Made by a program: the position numbers and the translations under genes | Notes under the pieces: model-generated | Seen by the model: the letters and a program-made list of their open reading frames with translations, nothing else | The model's database searches: none | Told to the model about the DNA's origin: nothing | Assembly: GCA_000969725.1 (NCBI GenBank) | Contig: JXSR01S009091.1 | Direction: 5' to 3' (one strand) | DNA: 21,627 bases | Origin: Ophiothrix spiculata | Lineage: Eukaryota > Echinodermata > Ophiuroidea > Amphilepidida > Ophiotrichidae | In this document: piece by piece, positions 1 to 11,124 of the stretch | Numbering within the stretch: position 1 is the stretch's first letter | Layout: every line of letters begins with the position of its first letter

Positions 1-760
1 AATCAGACCCCTCCCAAACCCATAAAGATATAATAAAGGCTAAATTATGATTCGAAGAAGATGGGTATTTTGAGTAATTCGTTTATCTTGTTTAAAACCG
101 GCCTCGTCTTCCTGGGCTATTTTTGTAACACGTCCGGGGGGGGGGTCGTTGCAACCTCCTTAATATTTTAGAACGGAACCCCCTAAGAACTTGGTTTTGT
201 TATTAATATATATAGGTATGATCCTCCTTATCCAACGATACCAAGATCATCAAAATTGGCCGAGGCGTTATGTAATAACGACGTCATAAAGTACTTTCGG
301 CTAATTAAGAAGATATATGATTGTAAGTTTGAGTCTTATAATTCTTTTTCAAAATGGCGACTTAAAAAGTCAACCAACACCCCCTACACCCCAAACTTTG
401 ACAGCATAACCTAGCCCACCTTAGGTGGTAGTTTTTTCATCAAAATGACCGCAAAGGATGTAAAAGAGATTACCCAAATGTCTGGGGCCGGTTGCTTTTG
501 CGCTTTTATGAAGCGGGGAAAAACCCTTAGGGGGGTTGCGACAACCCCTCCCCCCCTCCCTTCGGAGGACAATGGTTAAATCAATATGATTCGAAAAATA
601 TACAGTTTTACCAAAATAATTATATATATTCAGAGTTTTTGTTGTCTCCAGATTAGGATGTCTTTTCAAAATAGACGTTCTTGTATTAACGCTTTGAATT
701 AACAAAAAATTCACTATGTCGCCACTAGTCATATTAGTCATGCATATTGCAGCAGGGTAA
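1..760. repeat. Anonymous AT-rich DNA with two inverted G-run modules
   Basis: No gene is supported. Two G/C-rich modules stand out in AT-rich surroundings: about 126-190 (a long G run, then GTCGTTGCAACC, then CCCCCTAAG) and about 510-565 (CCTTAGGGGGGTTGCGACAA followed by a C run). The second resembles the reverse complement of the first, so they may be the remains of one inverted repeat pair or two opposed copies of a repeat. A 106-residue minus-strand frame (421-741) crosses the second module. It has no recognisable motif and is probably chance. A small palindrome, CCACCTTAGGTGG, lies near 417-429. Confidence 0.35.
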
Positions 761-1938
761 ATTCACTCATGTGTCGGGTAAGTTCGTACATAGACAAATT
801 TTATTTCAAGTTTAAGGCATGATCTTTGTTGACGATAGCGATCTTACCCACCTTAAGCTGTGCCTGCCCTCAATTTTGATCGTTATATGCACAATTCATT
901 GTCTAGAAGTATTCATGAATTTCAGGATTCCAAGTGATTGAAGTTACCCGACTGCTCGAAATTACCCGAATTGACTCTACCTTGCCAACATAGGAACCGT
1001 ATTTTTTACAGATTCCCCTAAAATCAAATACAGTCAGTAAAATGTCTACATTAAACAGATTTTCATTATTATGCCACGAATTTCTTGTATAAGCAGATCC
1101 TTTCATCCTTTGTACAGCAATGACAGCTTGCTAGCCGATTGAGCGTCGTTGACTCGTGGTGATTGAATGGGGAATTTCAAAAACTAACATGCTATCGATC
1201 AACAAATGGAACAGGATATTCCCGTAAAAATTTGCAACGACTTTGTTGTTTTTCGGGATTTAACCAACAAAAATACATGTTTTAATAGTAAAAATACGGT
1301 AACTTTTTTCAGTGAATGTAACAAACGTTCGGTTATAATTTGGTGTTTATTTATAAAATGATCTACCCCTCTGCAAGTGCGACATTGTAAACTTTAAAAT
1401 GTTTGACATCAATGAAAAAGGGACTTTAATAATGGCAACACTTCGTCAGGATATTAAAAAAACATCTACTTAGCTCACATTTCGAACACAAAAAACATAT
1501 CATTTTCGATTTGACAAACGCTAAAATACATTAAAAAACAGTAAAGACACTTACCACTTTACGATTAGTGACTTGCCAATTACTGCAAGATCTGTTCATC
1601 ATTTTTGTAAGCTAACTGTCAATTTGTCAGTTACTGAGTTAATTAATGTACAGTCATTAAGTGTTTTCCAAACAAAGATACGTGTAAGAAAGTATAGAAC
1701 TACTTCCAGCCGAAAGTGACAGTGCCCGGGAGTCGATCCGGATGGCAATTGATACTCTTGCTAAACATAAAAATGTAATAAAAGGGTCTGAACCACAAGC
1801 GGCGTCTACATTTTTTGGAAAGAGGGTTAGTTTTCAGAATAATATTGTTAATTAAGCTTTCTCCACCGTTAACTTATTACTTAGTCCTGGACATGCGTTG
1901 TATAAATAAAGATATTAAAAAAATCCGTCAAAACCAAA

Positions 1939-1963
1939 ACCCTGCCGAAGTCATCGGCAGGGT
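1939..1963. repeat. Short perfect hairpin
   Basis: ACCCTGCCGA and TCGGCAGGGT are exact reverse complements separated by AGTCA. No poly(T) tract follows and the setting is eukaryotic, so it is not called a terminator. Function unknown. Confidence 0.5.
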
Positions 1964-2865
1964 AAGAAAATAAGAAAAAGAATCAAACACTTTCTTGTAA
2001 GAAAACAATATTACGCCATGACGTCATTCGGGGTCTGGTTAACATCATCTTACGTCATTAAAGGTCGAAATTTGTTGTTAACAATTAAACCGTTGAGGGT
2101 CCAATTTTGACGAGCTGTGACTTGATTACCACTTGCCCCCATCCCAGCACAGCAGAGAGTGGGGTTTATATAACAGTTGGGGAAAAAAGTGAACTTTGAA
2201 AATTTTGAATCGGGTATTTTCCCCTTGACAATATCAGAATCAGTATAAAAATGTATCTGTATCTTAAAATACCCCAGAGAAATATTATTTTGTCACCAAT
2301 TTTAGCAAAACTGCCCATGGGTTGTGAGTATAATGAAATGACATACAGTCTTTTTACAAAGAAATGAAGCAAACCGTGAAATTGTCACGTTTTCGAATTT
2401 ATGCAATACCCACGGTGTCATATCAACGTGAAATTTTCAAAGCAAGTAGTTATGACAAATTGCACGTCAGTCATTTCCCCACAACAGTATACATATACTA
2501 CACTATCTTAATTTAAATGTTTCATAAATGCATAACAATGTATTTTGTCAGCTTTTGGAAAAAAAATGGTAACTAAAAACGTATTATATTCACTGTAATC
2601 AATAGGTGTAGATGAGTAAGCAATTTATAACAATTCGTTTGTGTTTACCTGAGCGAAAGCAAAAGCAAATAGCCCTGGCTAGTGTGTTTTCGTCAAAGAC
2701 AACACACTATCATCTTCTTTGTTTGACAGGTCTCATTTGAGCAGTAAGATTCATTCGATACTTCTTTTGTCTATTAAAATTTGGTAATTTTCTTACTCGG
2801 AGCAACCACCTTTTCCACTAACCTCATAGTTGCTTTCTTGCTTAACAAAACGCATGCATTACTAC

Positions 2866-2898
2866 TGTTGTGTATGGGTGTGTGTGTGTGGGGGGGTG
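2866..2898. repeat. (TG)n / G-run simple repeat
   Basis: TGTTGTGTATGGGTGTGTG continues into TGTG and a run of seven G, a low-complexity dinucleotide microsatellite. Confidence 0.7.
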
Positions 2899-3128
2899 TT
2901 GTTCGTTTGATCGATTGTTTGCTAGCTTTCCTTTCAACCTTCATCGACTAGTTTCGAATTACAAAAATGCAAATTCCAAATATTAGTATAAAGATGATCA
3001 TTACAAAATTTGAGCAAAATAGATCATAAAGTGTCTCTTTGTTCCTAAGTGGTGGCAGCGGTATGGTTTTTGATATTTGGACCAAGTTTTGACAAAAAAC
3101 TAAATAAACGTTTGGGCCAAAAAAAAAA

Positions 3129-3991
3129 ATGAACTTTAGACCCAAACCCAAATATCATGTTCAGTATGTAATCTGCTTCTATATAGAAATATATACTTTT
3201 ACGGATTTAATTATCCATTGCTGAGTTACAGAGCAAAAACTGTGTCTGAGAACGAAGGGTTCACAGGGCCCTTAAGTTCATAAACTTCTTTTTTTGTTGG
3301 TTGGTTGGTTTGTCCTTTGTTTCCGTTAACACATACGTACATACGGTGTTTTAGAATCCCGTCAGTGCACAAGGGGGCATATGGGCCCTGAATTTGGAAT
3401 GCTTTTAAACAATGTTCTCCATATTATTTATTTTTGAAACTGTACACAGTGATACAACCACTCAATAAATTTTATTTGAAACAAAAAAATAAAAATCCGT
3501 CATTCCGTTTCGAAGTGGCGGCCAAATTTCTAATTCGTGTCAAATTTCAATTTCCGAAAAATGTCCCGCCAAAAATTGGAAACCTGCTTTCCCGAATTAT
3601 TTTTCAAGGAAAATTGGCTCATAATAACAGAATATAATTACAAATACATTGCTGAAATTTAAAAAAATCAAACAAAGTTGTTTGGCGCCACCATTTTACC
3701 AGTTTAACTATCTCAAAAACGACGTGACCGATTTGAATTTTTTGCACCATAAAATGTGCAACCCATACCTTGACAATTACATAAAACAGCTTTATTGGGT
3801 TATGTTGTGTTTCCTCTTGTGCTTCGCGCGAAAAAAAACAGGATCCATAATATGGACCCCCTTATGCACTTAACTCATAATTAAATAGCTGTGACATAAG
3901 TTGTAGCTATATTGAAGACAATTGAAGTATGGCATATTTCACTTTTTCAGTTTCTCTCCATTGAATTCAAATTTCTAGAAAGGGGGGATTA
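3129..3991. repeat. 863-bp direct repeat, copy 1 (LTR-like position)
   Basis: Starts ATGAACTTTAGACCC and ends AAAGGGGGGATTA. The same sequence recurs at 5853-6716 with only scattered substitutions and a 1-bp length change in an A run (offset 2724 at the start, 2725 at the end). It contains a TTGG tetranucleotide run near 3296-3311 and GGGCCC sites. A short plus-strand frame (3649-3873) recurs in copy 2 only because the DNA is duplicated. The ends do not show TG...CA, no matching target duplication is evident, and no terminal inverted repeats are seen. It could be the LTR of a degenerate retroelement or a mobile unit of unknown class. Confidence 0.8.
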
Positions 3992-5289
3992 TATAAGATT
4001 TATAACTACTTACTTCAGATAAAATTCAACATGAAAACATCCTATAATCGTATGGTGTAAAGATAGGCATCGAATTTCTCTGTATTTTAAAACAATACGG
4101 AAACGCATGCCTAGAAAGTATAAGGGGACACCCGAATTTAAATGTGACGGGCAGGTACCATTTTCAGCGTCAAATTTAAGTGTAAATGTTTTGTAAAAAA
4201 CGGGTCAGTAAGTATCAAAAAATGCAAGTTTTTCAAAGTAATTTTGGAAATACAGTTTGCACCAAAATTCCTGGCACTAAGCTGAAATGCAGCTCTGAAA
4301 TAACGATACCTGGTTTCTGTTTCTTAAGACTCTTTGGGTTATATTGAATAACATTAATTATATAAAAAACCCAGGACAAAAAACGGGGGTCATTAACGGC
4401 AAGATTTGGAAAAATAGGACATTGGGTGTGTAGATGATGTGAAAACAGGGTTATTTGGTATTAACGTAGCGTAGTCCCCCTCCCCCGTAGAAAAAAACAA
4501 CACATGTATAAAATAAGAAAACACCTAAAATCCATTTAAAGTAGAGTGTCAAAAAATACACTTGTGATACATTGCAGAATCAGGTCAACGTGAATATCTT
4601 ACCACCTGTTAGGTATTCGACAAATCGCTCTATGTAATCTTTGTTTCTTAACGGAATATGCATTGCTATAACACGAATATAGGTGATAAAACATTATAGA
4701 AAGTTGTGAGAAATTAAAACTGTATAAGGTTTTTACTATGACTGGCATAGTGATAAAAAGGTCTTCCGAAATTGGGTCAAAGAAGGAAATGAAATTACAT
4801 AAGAAATTCAACAATCTAAGGTAATACAGACATAATTTGATTTAAATTGAACTTAATGAGTTTAACTTGATAATAAATGAACGAAGTAAGACTAATGACC
4901 ATTCCAAATGACCACCAAAAGCCTAATTGAATAGTCAAAGTCTGGTATACGAAGATAGTATTTCGTATCTAAAGCCTGGCTTACACTATAGTTATCAGCA
5001 AAAAATGACAACCGTTGAAATATTAGATTATGAACGTAAGCAAGGGCACAGGAGGAAGACGAAGATTTGCAGACGGATGAAACCGAAACAATATAAACGA
5101 TGACACGTAACAAAAGGCTACGTCAACACACGGGGTCTAGCGATTAAAATTTGGCTTGGCGTGAAGTAAAAACTTCTAGACGAAACCTGGCAACTAGCAA
5201 TAAGGCAGTCGGCTGGCAGTAGATTGGCTGACGGAAAAGAACAACATGGGATGATCGATTGCGGCAAAATTGACGTGACTCAGTTGCCA
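3992..5289. repeat. 1.3-kb duplicated block, copy A
   Basis: Homology with 8984-10323 begins at TATATAAGATTTA, 1-2 bp inside the end of the direct repeat, and runs without large gaps to the TIR element at 5290. Shared landmarks are CAACATGAAAACATCCTATA near 4028, the stretch around 4600-4700 (GTTAGGTATTCGACAAATCG) and GATTGCGGCAAA near 5257. A minus-strand frame at 4892-5113 (73 codons, serine run near residues 16-21) is open in both copies, but the two translations differ at about 18 of 73 positions. That gives no sign of protein-level constraint. The block is probably part of an unrecognised transposable element. Confidence 0.75.
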
Positions 5290-5852
5290 CCCACTGAGCA
5301 CAGGTCAACTTCTCAACTTTGAATCAACGTTGATTCAACGTTGAGACCTCAACTTTCTCAACCTTCTCAACCTTGATGTTTGGTTAAGTAATGAGTTGAA
5401 TATGAATAAAAGGATCAACCAAAATTCAAAACTTTCATAACTATAATTCAACCACAATGCAACCAATATCAGCCTCATTTTAACCGAATATCAACCAAAA
5501 TTTCAACTTTTTATCAACGTTGATATCTCAACCTGATCTCAAGCACCTGATTTCAACTCAAAATCAACCAAAATTCAATCCGAGCAAGGTGATATCTCAA
5601 ATCAAAATCAACTACACTTCAACCAAAATTCAACCATTTCAATCTTAAATCAACCAAATATTAATCAACATTTCAATCTTAATTCAACCTTTTATCAACG
5701 TTGATATCTCAACGTCAAATCAACCATAATTCTACTACTTACACATTAGATGATATCTCAACTTCAAATCAACCACAATTCAACCACAAAATAGATATTT
5801 CAACGTCAAATCAACCATAATTCTACTACTTACAGATGATATTTCAAAAAAC
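5290..5852. mobile_element. TCAAC-rich TIR element, truncated copy A
   Basis: Begins CCCACTGAGCACAGG, close to the terminus of the complete copy at 10324-11124. It continues with many TCAACC / TCAACGTTGAT words separated by AT-rich bases. The right inverted terminus is missing because the second 863-bp direct repeat starts at 5853. No coding capacity. It is a non-autonomous DNA transposon by structure; the superfamily is not determined. Confidence 0.65.
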
Positions 5853-6716
5853 ATGAACTTTAGACCCAAACCCAAATATCTTGTTCAGTATGTAATCTGC
5901 TTCTATATAGAAATATATACTTTTACGGATTTAATTATCCATTGCTGAGTTACAGAGCAAAAACTGTGTCTGAGAACGAAGGGTTCACAGGGCCCTTAAG
6001 TTCATAAACCTCTTTTTTTGTTGGTTGGTTGGTTTGTCCTTTGTTTCTGTTAACACATACGTACATACGGTGTTTTAGAATCCCGTCAGTGCACAAGGGA
6101 GCATATGGGCCCTGAATTTGGATTGCTTTAAAACAATGTTCTCCATATTATTTATTTTTGAAACTGTACACAGTGATACAACCACTCAATAAATTTTATT
6201 TGAAACAAAAAAATAAAAATCCGTCATTCCGTTTCGAAGTGGCGGCCAAATTTCTAATTCGTGTCAAATTTTAATTTCCGAAAAATGTCCCGCCAAAAAT
6301 TGGAAACCTGCTTTCCCAAATTATTTTTCAAGGAAAATTGGCTCATAATAACATAATATAATTACAAATACATTGCTGAAATTGAAAAAAATCAAACAAA
6401 GTTGTTTGGCGCCACCATTTTACCAGTTTAACTATCTCAAAAACGACGCGACCGATTTGAATTTTTTGCACCATAAAATGTGCAACCCATACCTTGAAAA
6501 TTACATAAAACAGCTTTATTGGGTTATGTTGTGTTTCGTCTTGTGCTTCGCGCGAAAAAAAAACAGGATCCATAATATGGACCCCCTTATGCACTTAACT
6601 CATAATTGAATAGCTGTGACATAAGTTGTAGCTATATTGAAGACAATTGAAGTATGGCATATTTCACTTTCTCAGTTTCTCTCCATTGAATTCAAATTTC
6701 TAGAAAGGGGGGATTA
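5853..6716. repeat. 863-bp direct repeat, copy 2
   Basis: Near-identical to 3129-3991, from ATGAACTTTAGACCC to AGGGGGGATTA. Differences are mostly single substitutions (for example TCATG to TCTTG near the start) and one extra A in the run at about 6555. It joins the truncated TCAAC element on its left and unrelated sequence (ACATTCGATAG) on its right, so both ends of the repeat unit are defined by two independent contexts. Confidence 0.8.
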
Positions 6717-6795
6717 ACATTCGATAGATACCCATATTTTCTCTTAATCACATATAATATGTTCATGACGGAGTATCAACAAATAAATGTTAAAT

Positions 6796-8134
6796 GTGTC
6801 CCGTCATATCGTAAGGTACCTTAAGGTGATGCACTACCTTGATAATGTTGTTTTCAAAATTTGTTTTATTTAACATGCCAATTTTTTCATATGGAAGTAT
6901 GTTATTACCTATGGCAATGCAAATTCATCAGGGAAAAAATGAGTCAAAGGTCACTTAATTTGCATAAAAATGGCAGCCATCTTGGATTTTTAGGGCATTT
7001 TTACTGCATTTTCCAATACCTAAATTTATTTTTAAAAGGTCTTTTTTTACTAATTGGTCCTCAAGGATCTATAAAAATGCGCAACAGAGCCCGGTTTTGA
7101 GATTTCTGGATAAAAAGGGGTAAAATTTGGCAAAATCATGATTTTAAAAAAATGCGACAAAATTTGAATGTTTGGCAAATAAGGTGCCATTTTCTCAAAA
7201 AGTAAATACAAATTCAAAAAAAAGAGGCTCTGTTACGCACTGTAGCACATTATGGAGTATATTCTGTCCAAATTTGGTGGTTATAGCATGTATCGTTTTC
7301 AAATAGGAAGCCGTAAACTGAGGAAAATCAATGCATCCGGAAAGACACCGATAAAGTTTAGAAACACTGTTTTGATATAATTATACAAATTAGATGTCAT
7401 TTTAATATTCTAATAATAGAACAGAATAAACTATTTGAATTATCAAATCATTTGGTGAAAAAACTACTATCAGAGGTCACTCCGTTTTCAAATTGTGAAT
7501 TTTTGAAGCAAAAATATTAGAAAACGCTGGGTGAAAAATTGCCATTACTTTGGAACCGAAGCTCCGATTTTTGGTAGTCCATTACCTTAAGGTCGGTATA
7601 GTACATTACGAGATACGGGCAATTGATAGTTAAAAATCACGTCCAAGGTCGATTTTCTAATTTCATCAGAAACGTTACCTTTGAAGGGTATTCTATCATA
7701 TTAACCAGGTCCCAACATCAAAATATTAGACAAATGTTTTAAGAACCGAGATAAAAACCCGTTATCCATTCAAGTTTTAACAGTAAAGAAATATTGAACT
7801 CGAGTTTCTCAGAAATATAGTTTTCTGGTTGTAACTTTGCAATCAAACATCCAATAACCAAAAGCAAGATGTCATTTTAATGCTTAAAACATAATGTTTC
7901 AGATGATAACCAAAAGCAAGATGTCATTTTAAAGCTAAAAACATAATCTTTCAGATGAGACCAAAAAATCAATTTTCATTGTAGGATCCTTAAGGTATTT
8001 TAAAACATAATGTTTCAGATGATAACCAAAAGCAAGATGTCATTTTAAAGCTAAAAACATAATCTTTCAGATGAGACCAAAAAATCAATTTTCATTGTAG
8101 GATCCTTAAGGTAATTTTCGATATGACGGGTCAC
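6796..8134. mobile_element. Non-autonomous TIR transposon (CCCGTCATATCG ends)
   Basis: The left end reads GTGTCCCGTCATATCG then TACCTTAAGG. The right end, reverse-complemented, reads GTGACCCGTCATATCG then TACCTTAAGG, giving inverted termini of roughly 35 bp with a few mismatches. The 1.3-kb interior is AT-rich and without coding capacity. It includes ATGGCAGCCATCTTGG near 6970, a phrase I associate with invertebrate MITE-like repeats. Exact ends and target duplication are unclear. Palindromic CCTTAAGG recurs near 6820, 7585, 7988 and 8104. Confidence 0.65.
7854..8113. repeat. Nested tandem repeat (116-bp unit built of ~52-bp subunits)
   Basis: Two nearly identical 116-bp units start at 7884 and 8000 (TTAAAACATAATGTTTCAG ... 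GGATCCTTAAGGTA). Inside, AACCAAAAGCAAGATGTCAT recurs at about 52-bp spacing, and GACCAAAAAATCAATTTTCA looks like a diverged third subunit. The array ends 5-6 bp inside the right inverted terminus of the surrounding transposon. Confidence 0.85.
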
Positions 8135-8983
8135 AGATAACAAAACTGCATGTATGCTTGCAGAATAAAAAAACAGAAACATTTATGAGTGCTGTGATAT
8201 TGTCGATCGCATATTGATATTTAGAAAAAAGAGTGAAAATACCTAACGAGTAAGATGTTATTAATGTCCCTAACACGTAAAAGATAATTGCCTTCGGGTA
8301 AATGTTAGTGTTAAGCGCCTGGTACCAGTACTGTCTGGTACATTCCAATACTTGTTTTACTTGCAATATGTTTCTGTCATGTTTATTGACACCCACACAA
8401 GTAAAAAAACAAGTCAAGCTGCTTCAGTTTCTATTTTTTCGAATTATATACAATTATGATAGCTTTCCTAAGCAAGCATTTATTTGCAATTTACCCTTCT
8501 ACATGTATATACATTTTAAATACATGGTTATATCAATGTTTCATGAAAAACTTTTTCACTTTAATGTATCATAGCCTTTGCCAATCAAGCTTTTTTTCTG
8601 TTTGTAATAAACCTTGAGAGACTCACCGTTTGAAAAAGAAGCTACTATAAAACAGAATGATAACTTTATTTTTATTTGTCATGTTTTAATTATTATATGA
8701 ACAATTATGACCAGTCACATATCAATGTATTTGGGCAAACGAAGACATAATGTTTTTCTTACGCAAACACCATCATATGGATAGCAAATTGAATGTATAT
8801 AATACGGACCACAAACGTTCTGATAAAAAATCTTACGTACTTTTAACGGCTTATAATATAACAAAATAGTGTACCTTGATATGTGGTAGATTACTGATAG
8901 CCTAATACGGTGATACGTGACGGATTCTAACACAGGATATAGTATATAAAAGTCCTCTGAATAGGTGCTTAACGTTAATGGAG
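8135..8983. other. AT-rich spacer without a recognised gene
   Basis: Two frames of 90-103 codons overlap on opposite strands here (8106-8417 minus, 8302-8574 plus). Neither shows a recognisable motif or a splice context. A TATA-like word (TATATAAAAG) sits at about 8943, but no transcript can be tied to it. Confidence 0.4.
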
Positions 8984-10323
8984 TATATAAGATTTAAAAC
9001 TACTTACTTCAGATCAAATTCAACATGAAAACATCCTATAATCGTATGGTGTAAAGATAGGCATCGACTTTCTATGTGTTTTATAACAATATGGAAATGC
9101 ATGCCTAGAGAGTACTCGGGGACACCCGAATTTAAATGGGATGGGCAGGTACCATCTTCACCGGCAAATTGAGTGGTATTTAGTGTAGGGTAAAAGTTTT
9201 GTCAAAAACGGGTCAGTAAGTTTGACAATCAAAATATGCAAGTTTTTAAAGTAATTCTGGTAATAGAGTTTGCACCGAAATTCCCGGCACTAAGCTGAAA
9301 TGCAGCTCTGAAATAACGATACCCGTTTTCTGTTTCTTATAACCCGAAGAGCCTTAAAAGGCTCTTCGGGTTATATTGAATAACATTAATGATATAAAAC
9401 CCCAGGACAAAAAAACGGGCGTCATTAAGGGCAAGATTTGGAAAAATAAAAGACATTGGGTGTAGATGATGTTAAAACAGGGTTATTGGGTATTAACGTA
9501 GTGTAGTGCCCCCCGTAGAAACAAAAACACATGTTTGAAATAAGAAAACACATAAAATCCATGTAGAGTAGAGTGTCAAAAAATACACTTGAGATACATT
9601 GCAGAATCAGGTCAACGTGAATATCTTACCACCTGTTAGGTATTCGACAAATCGCTCTATGTAATCTTTGTTTCTTAACGGAATATGTATTGCTATAACA
9701 CGAATATGGGTGATAAAACTTAATAGAAATTTGTGCGAAATTAAAACTGTATAAGGATTTTTACTATGATCGGCACAGTGATAAAAAGGTCTTCAGAAAT
9801 TGGGTCAAAAAAGGAAATGAAATTACATAAGAAATTCAACAATCTTAGGTAATACAGACATAATTTGATTTAAATTGAACTTAATGAGTTTAACTTGATA
9901 ATAAATGAACGACGTAAGACTAATGGCCATTCCGAGTGACCACCAAAAGCCTAATTAAATAGCCAAAGTCTGTGAAACGAAGATAGTATTTCTTAACTAA
10001 AGCCTGGCTAACACTATAGTTATCAGCGAAAAGTGACAAACGTGGAAATATTAGATCATGGACAAAAGCAAGGGCATAGGAGGAAGAGGAAGATTTGAAG
10101 AAGGATGAAAACGAAACAATATAAACCACGACAAGTAACAAAAGGCTTCGTCAAAATACGGGGTCTAGCGATGAAAATTCCACTTGGGCTTGGCGTCAGG
10201 TAACAACTTCTTGACGAAGCCCAGCAACTAGCAATAAGTCAGTCTGCTGGCAGCAAATTTGTTGACGGAAAAGAACGACATGTGATGATTGATTGCGGCA
10301 AAGTTGACGTGATTCACTTGCCA
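8984..10323. repeat. 1.3-kb duplicated block, copy B
   Basis: Second copy of 3992-5289. It starts at TATATAAGATTTA after unrelated sequence, which confirms that the left edge of the block is a real element boundary. Substitutions and short indels relative to copy A are spread throughout. A perfect 17-bp hairpin (9339-9374) is present here and absent from copy A. The minus-strand 73-codon frame at 9920-10141 matches the one in copy A but has diverged freely. Confidence 0.75.
9339..9374. repeat. Perfect 17-bp inverted repeat, copy B only
   Basis: ATAACCCGAAGAGCCTT and AAGGCTCTTCGGGTTAT are exact complements with 2 bp between them. The matching site in copy A (about 4322-4345) has a single arm-like segment, AGACTCTTTGGGTTAT, and no left arm. 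The symmetric form could have arisen by local template switching, or copy A could have lost an arm. Confidence 0.85.
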
Positions 10324-11124
10324 CCCAGTGGTCACATGCCAACTTCTCAACGTTGAATCAACGTTGATTCAACGTTGAGACCTCAACTTTCTCAACCTTC
10401 TCAACGTTGATGTTTGGTTGAGTTATGAGTTGAATTTGTAATAATGATCAACCAAAATCAAATTTTCTCAACTTTAGGCCTAATTCAACCAAAAGTCAAC
10501 CAATATCAACCTCATTTAAACCGAATATCAACCAAACTTTCAACTATTTATCTACGTTGATATATCAACTTGATCTCAATCAGCCGATTTCAACTCAAAA
10601 TCAACCACAATTCAACCCGACAAGTTGATATCTTAACTTAAAATCAACCACAGTTTGACCAAGATTCAACCATCTCAGTCTCAAATCAACCAAATATTAA
10701 TAACAATTTCAACCTTAATTATACCCTTTTATCAACGACGATATTTAAACTTCAAAATCAACCAAAATTGAACCACAAAGTATATATCTCAACGTCAAAT
10801 CAACCATAATTCTACTACTTATATATGATATCTCAACTTTAAATCAACCACAATTAAACCACAACGTTGATATCTCAACTTCAATTCAACTACAGTTCAC
10901 CCAAAAATCAGCATCTTAATCTCATATCAACGTTGATAAAAGTTTGAATTAAAGTTGAAATTTTGGTTGATATTCGGTTGATATGGTTTAATTTTGGATG
11001 AATTATACTTGAATTTCAGTTGAGAAAGTTGAATTTTGGTTGAAAATTGTTACAAAATCAACACATTTTTCAACCAAATATTAACGCTTAGAAATTGTTG
11101 AGAAATTGATCTGTGCTCACTGGG
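10324..11124. mobile_element. TCAAC-rich TIR element, complete copy B
   Basis: Left end CCCAGTGGTCACATGCCAAC then TTCTCAAC. The right end reverse-complements to CCCAGTGAGCACAGATCAAT then TTCTCAAC, giving about 28-bp inverted termini. The left three quarters carry TCAACC/TCAACG words on the plus strand, while about 10930-11110 carries GGTTGA/GTTGA words, so the element is largely self-complementary. No coding sequence. Flanking TTGCCA and TAACACC do not give a clear target duplication. It is a MITE or foldback-type element of undetermined superfamily. Confidence 0.75.
10345..10380. repeat. 36-bp perfect palindrome
   Basis: The segment from TCTCAACGTTGAATCAAC to GTTGATTCAACGTTGAGA reads the same on both strands. 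It is built of three CAACGTTG octamers. Copy A (about 5311-5346) has the same structure with one mismatch. Confidence 0.9.

Larger units (their letters stand above)
761..3128. other. Intergenic AT-rich stretch without recognisable genes
   Basis: I see no coding sequence; the open frames here are under 70 codons and have no recognisable motifs. Contents: a 10-bp perfect hairpin at 1939-1963 (ACCCTGCCGA / TCGGCAGGGT, 5-nt loop), an inverted pair TAGTGTGTT / AACACACTA at 2680-2709, and a TG-rich simple repeat ending in a G run at about 2866-2898. An A run immediately precedes the 863-bp repeat at 3129. Confidence 0.5.

Noticed and set aside
421..741. 106-codon minus-strand gene
   Set aside because: No motif. 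Part of it translates a G/C-run repeat module and it has no splice context.
6343..6609. Overlapping frames on both strands, one also found in the other repeat copy
   Set aside because: They recur only because the DNA is duplicated. The copies differ freely and no domain is recognisable.
3129..6716. Standard LTR retrotransposon
   Set aside because: No TG/CA ends, no target duplication, no primer-binding site or polypurine tract that I could identify, and no gag/pol. It is kept as an LTR-like direct repeat only.
8943..8952. TATA box promoter
   Set aside because: TATATAAAAG is expected often in AT-rich DNA and no coding sequence or transcript start can be linked to it.
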